Shown here: one piece after another, positions 61,791 to 64,000 of the stretch | Layout of the letters: each line of letters opens with the position of its first letter | Numbering within the stretch: position 1 is the stretch's first letter | Assembly (NCBI RefSeq): GCF_963675165.1 | Contig: NC_087391.1 | Location: 2,685,001-2,749,000, forward strand | Direction: 5' to 3' | Length of the DNA stretch: 64,000 nt | DNA from: Halichondria panicea | Taxonomy: Eukaryota > Porifera > Demospongiae > Suberitida > Halichondriidae | The notes under the pieces: generated by a model | Told to the model about the DNA's origin: nothing | Databases searched by the model: none | The model's input: only the letters and a program-made list of their open reading frames with translations | Program-made: the position numbers and the translations under genes

Positions 61791-64000
61791 TTCTTGCCCA
61801 GCATTTGCTCCAAGTACAGCCATCTCCAGGACATTCTGCACAGGGTTTCCAAACGACTACAACCTGGATTACAAAGCGCTTCTTCAGATTTGCGATTGCT
61901 TCCACGAGGCAGATGACCTCTCAGTCTCTATTTCTCTTATACCTAGACAATTCCGCCATCTTTAATGACTCAGCAATTGCTTTGTGGCCAATTAATAATA
62001 GATAGGCGTGGCTAATAAACCGTGCGCCTAAAATCAGTGCAGCAGTGCTTTTCCAGAGCCTGAGGTGTTGCTTTTCTTCACACTGTTCAGCTCTAGCTCC
62101 CTTTCTCTGACAGGCATGCTATATGCACTGGCTAGATATCATGCTCTTAAAATGGCTATCATTTAATACTGATTCGCAAATTCAACATATCAAGCAATAT
62201 TATACTAATTATTAGTACAGAGATATTCGAGAAGATATCTGATCAGTCCTGTCTTCTCTTCTTGAACTTCTGTACTGCCTCTTGACGTTCCACTTATGCA
62301 TGTCATGATACGTAAACTGTACTTAAAAAGAAAGGGAATCCGACTAGAAAAACATTTGCAATGTGAAAAATTGCTAGGATTGGCCAGGGGAACCACAAAA
62401 AAGCGTGGGAACAAGAAATCAGACGAGAGCATAACTCCAATCCGTTACAACGTCATGAACATGTACAATACATAGTATATTAAATAATAGACTGTGTTTC
62501 AGATCCATCTATCAGCTTCCATCCACCACATCATTCCATGCAGGTCACCAGTACGGTCCGTGCATGTTACTACACATGGATGGACTGTGTATACCTGTGC
62601 TCAACACTGCATGTATTAGGAACATCAATTCATCACAAATCATCATGATTATGTGCCCGCACATTCCAAAATGGATGTATAATAAATATATAGGGATTGG
62701 TCATCACTAAATAATATATTATTGCGTGGCATAATTGGCTGGGAAAACATGGGAAAACTACCAGTAGCTACATGTGATTGACGTTGTAACGGATTGGAGT
62801 TATGCTCTCGTCTGATTTCTTGTTCCCACGCTTTTTTGTGGTTCCCCTGGCCAATCCTAGCAATTTTTCACATTGCAAATGTTTTTCTAGTCGGATGTAG
62901 ATACAAACAAAGGAGCCTGACACTGCCAGTTTACCAAACAAGGCTACTGACGTCATTATTAGACGGTTGTCATATCCTATAATTATAATATTATAATGAT
63001 ATTTTTATATTCCTACTGAGAGATAGCTCACCAAACCACTGCATACAAGCAACAGCAAGACAAGCTATCCCTCCACTGGTCAGAAACACTCCATGTAACC
63101 TCTTGCGACCAATACTAAAAGGGATAAACAGTAACAAACATTAATTTTAGTGTTTATAATTATCTCACCTGTCAAGCAAAAAGTATCCGGCAATGTATGA
63201 AGGGATCTCAACCAGCCCTGCGAGGGCAATATTTACATATCGATTGCCACCCAACTCTCCTGCACTCATCGTTAGAGCATAGTATACTAAACAGTTTGCA
63301 AACCATGTTACAAACAGGATCACGGTTCTTCGGCGAATAACCTTTCCTCTGAACAAATCCAGCACAGAGACAGGCTCTGCTGAAGTTGGGTCAGTTGGTT
63401 TCTTGAGCTCTCCTGCAGGCATCTCGACTCCATTATCTGAGGCCAGTCTTGCCAGCACTGCTCTAGCCTCCTCTTGTTGTCCATTTACCAGCAACCATCT
63501 CGGAGACTCAGGGATGACTCTTAAAATATAAACAAGCTTATTCAAATGACAATCATAAATAGGTGTAATAATAACAATGTATAACATTTTAACAGCTTAC
63601 CTCCACAATAAAAGAACTAGGAGTCCACTCAGACTGCTTACACTGCTAAACAATCTCCAGTCAGTTATCAAGTAAGCTTGTGTAGCAAGTAGTGGGTGGC
63701 ACAGAGAGTAAAAAGCATTACTTAACATAACAATCTTTGTTCTTCCTTGAGTCCCAGTGAGCTCTATCGAGAGTACATAACTTGAGAGAATCAATCCAGT
63801 AACACTCAATGCCACAAGAAATCTAAATACGACAAATATGTAATAGTTTGGAGCAACACTGTACCCAAGTCCCATAGCAGCGGTAAGAACAACTGTGGTG
63901 AAATATATTTTTCTGCGACCTATTCGATCGGCAAGTGTTCCCCAGAGCCATGCACCCAACATAGCTCCACTGAAGAATATTGATTGGGAGAGCTTGGCCA
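61090..64000 (-). CDS. SLC22-type organic ion transporter, 3' part
   Basis: A major facilitator superfamily transporter of the SLC22 (organic cation/carnitine/anion) type, cut by the right edge of the window. Recognised exons, 5' to 3': 63601 to beyond 64000, 63169-63519, 63032-63114, 61388-61485, 61090-61230. The first contains the MFS signature after TM2 (GTLADRIGRRK) and TM3-TM6. The second has VIPESPRWLLVNGQ, the large loop and TM7 (ELGGNRYVNIALAGLVEIPSY). The third has IGRKRLHGV and TM9. The fourth has AELFPTQVRNIGAGVA and the fifth has the last helix and the C-terminus. The exon expected between the third and fourth, for TM10 with its usual GKF motif, was not found in 61486-63031. Direct joining of the two flanking exons is phase-compatible but would drop that helix. 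The gene is therefore either incompletely recognised or damaged. Confidence 0.85.
61757..61791. repeat. (AAGT)n microsatellite, SLC22 intron
   Basis: About eight to nine AAGT units precede TTTCTTGCCCAGC. Located in the interval where the SLC22 TM10 exon is expected. Confidence 0.9.
62338..62896. repeat. Perfect 118-bp inverted repeat around a 323-bp loop
   Basis: The sequence from 62338 (ATCCGACTAGAAAAAC) to 62455 (CGTTACAACGTCA) is repeated as an exact reverse complement at 62779-62896. I compared the arms base by base and saw no mismatch. It lies in the SLC22 intron. It could be a young foldback element, a local inversion duplication or an assembly artefact. Confidence 0.92.

Noticed and set aside
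61790-61860. Minus-strand GTGCAG followed by an open stretch (NVLEMAVLGANAG) as the missing SLC22 exon
   Set aside because: It lacks the GKF motif and membrane character of TM10 and runs into the AAGT microsatellite.

Overview
The window is nuclear DNA from an animal. Eleven multi-domain metazoan genes can be read, most split by short GT-AG introns (about 58 bp upwards) and separated by AT-rich DNA full of short palindromic transposon-like repeats. The gene set (C/EBP-type bZIP, Girdin/CCDC88, SLC3A, SLC22, EAPP, CFAP36, DGLUCY), the compact introns and the dense MITE-like elements suggest an early-branching marine invertebrate. A demosponge of the Amphimedon type is my best guess, by inference only. 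Nothing bacterial, viral or organellar was seen.

Layout, left to right. UGP2 (522-6048, +, ten exons) makes UDP-glucose. It converges on a tandem pair of GDSL phospholipase-B-like membrane-anchored lipases (6500-13549 and 13853-20194, both -), each with 16 exons of matching phase. The second lipase gene lies head to head with an intronless-CDS C/EBP-like transcription factor (20743-21537, +). An intronless SLC3A/rBAT-like membrane glucosidase follows (23694-25610, -). Then come EAPP (27085-28358, +), a 24-exon Girdin/CCDC88-like gene of 1692 codons (28779-44545, +), an intronless membrane-anchored SAM methyltransferase (47284-48267, +), D-glutamate cyclase DGLUCY (50674-55930, +), CFAP36 (56873-61008, +) and the 3' part of an SLC22-type transporter (61090 to the right edge, -).

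The gene models for UGP2, both lipases, CCDC88, DGLUCY and CFAP36 were assembled exon by exon. Each closes as an unbroken frame whose total length is a multiple of three. EAPP closes only under the assumed start at 27085. SLC22 is partial and lacks a recognisable exon for one membrane segment.

The genes do not form a single pathway; this is an ordinary gene-dense animal locus. I found no clearly new multi-gene system. The most interesting observations are: a CCDC88 coiled coil built from repeated exon triplets, in which one 224-base exon is cut by two extra introns; two candidate G-alpha-binding motifs in the CCDC88 tail; a GC-AG intron in one lipase paralogue where the other has GT-AG; a splice acceptor formed by a 118-bp AC microsatellite in UGP2; an rBAT-like protein with an intact glucosidase triad plus the linker cysteine; a perfect 118-bp inverted repeat exactly where the transporter lacks an exon; and a nested MITE insertion in DGLUCY intron 1.
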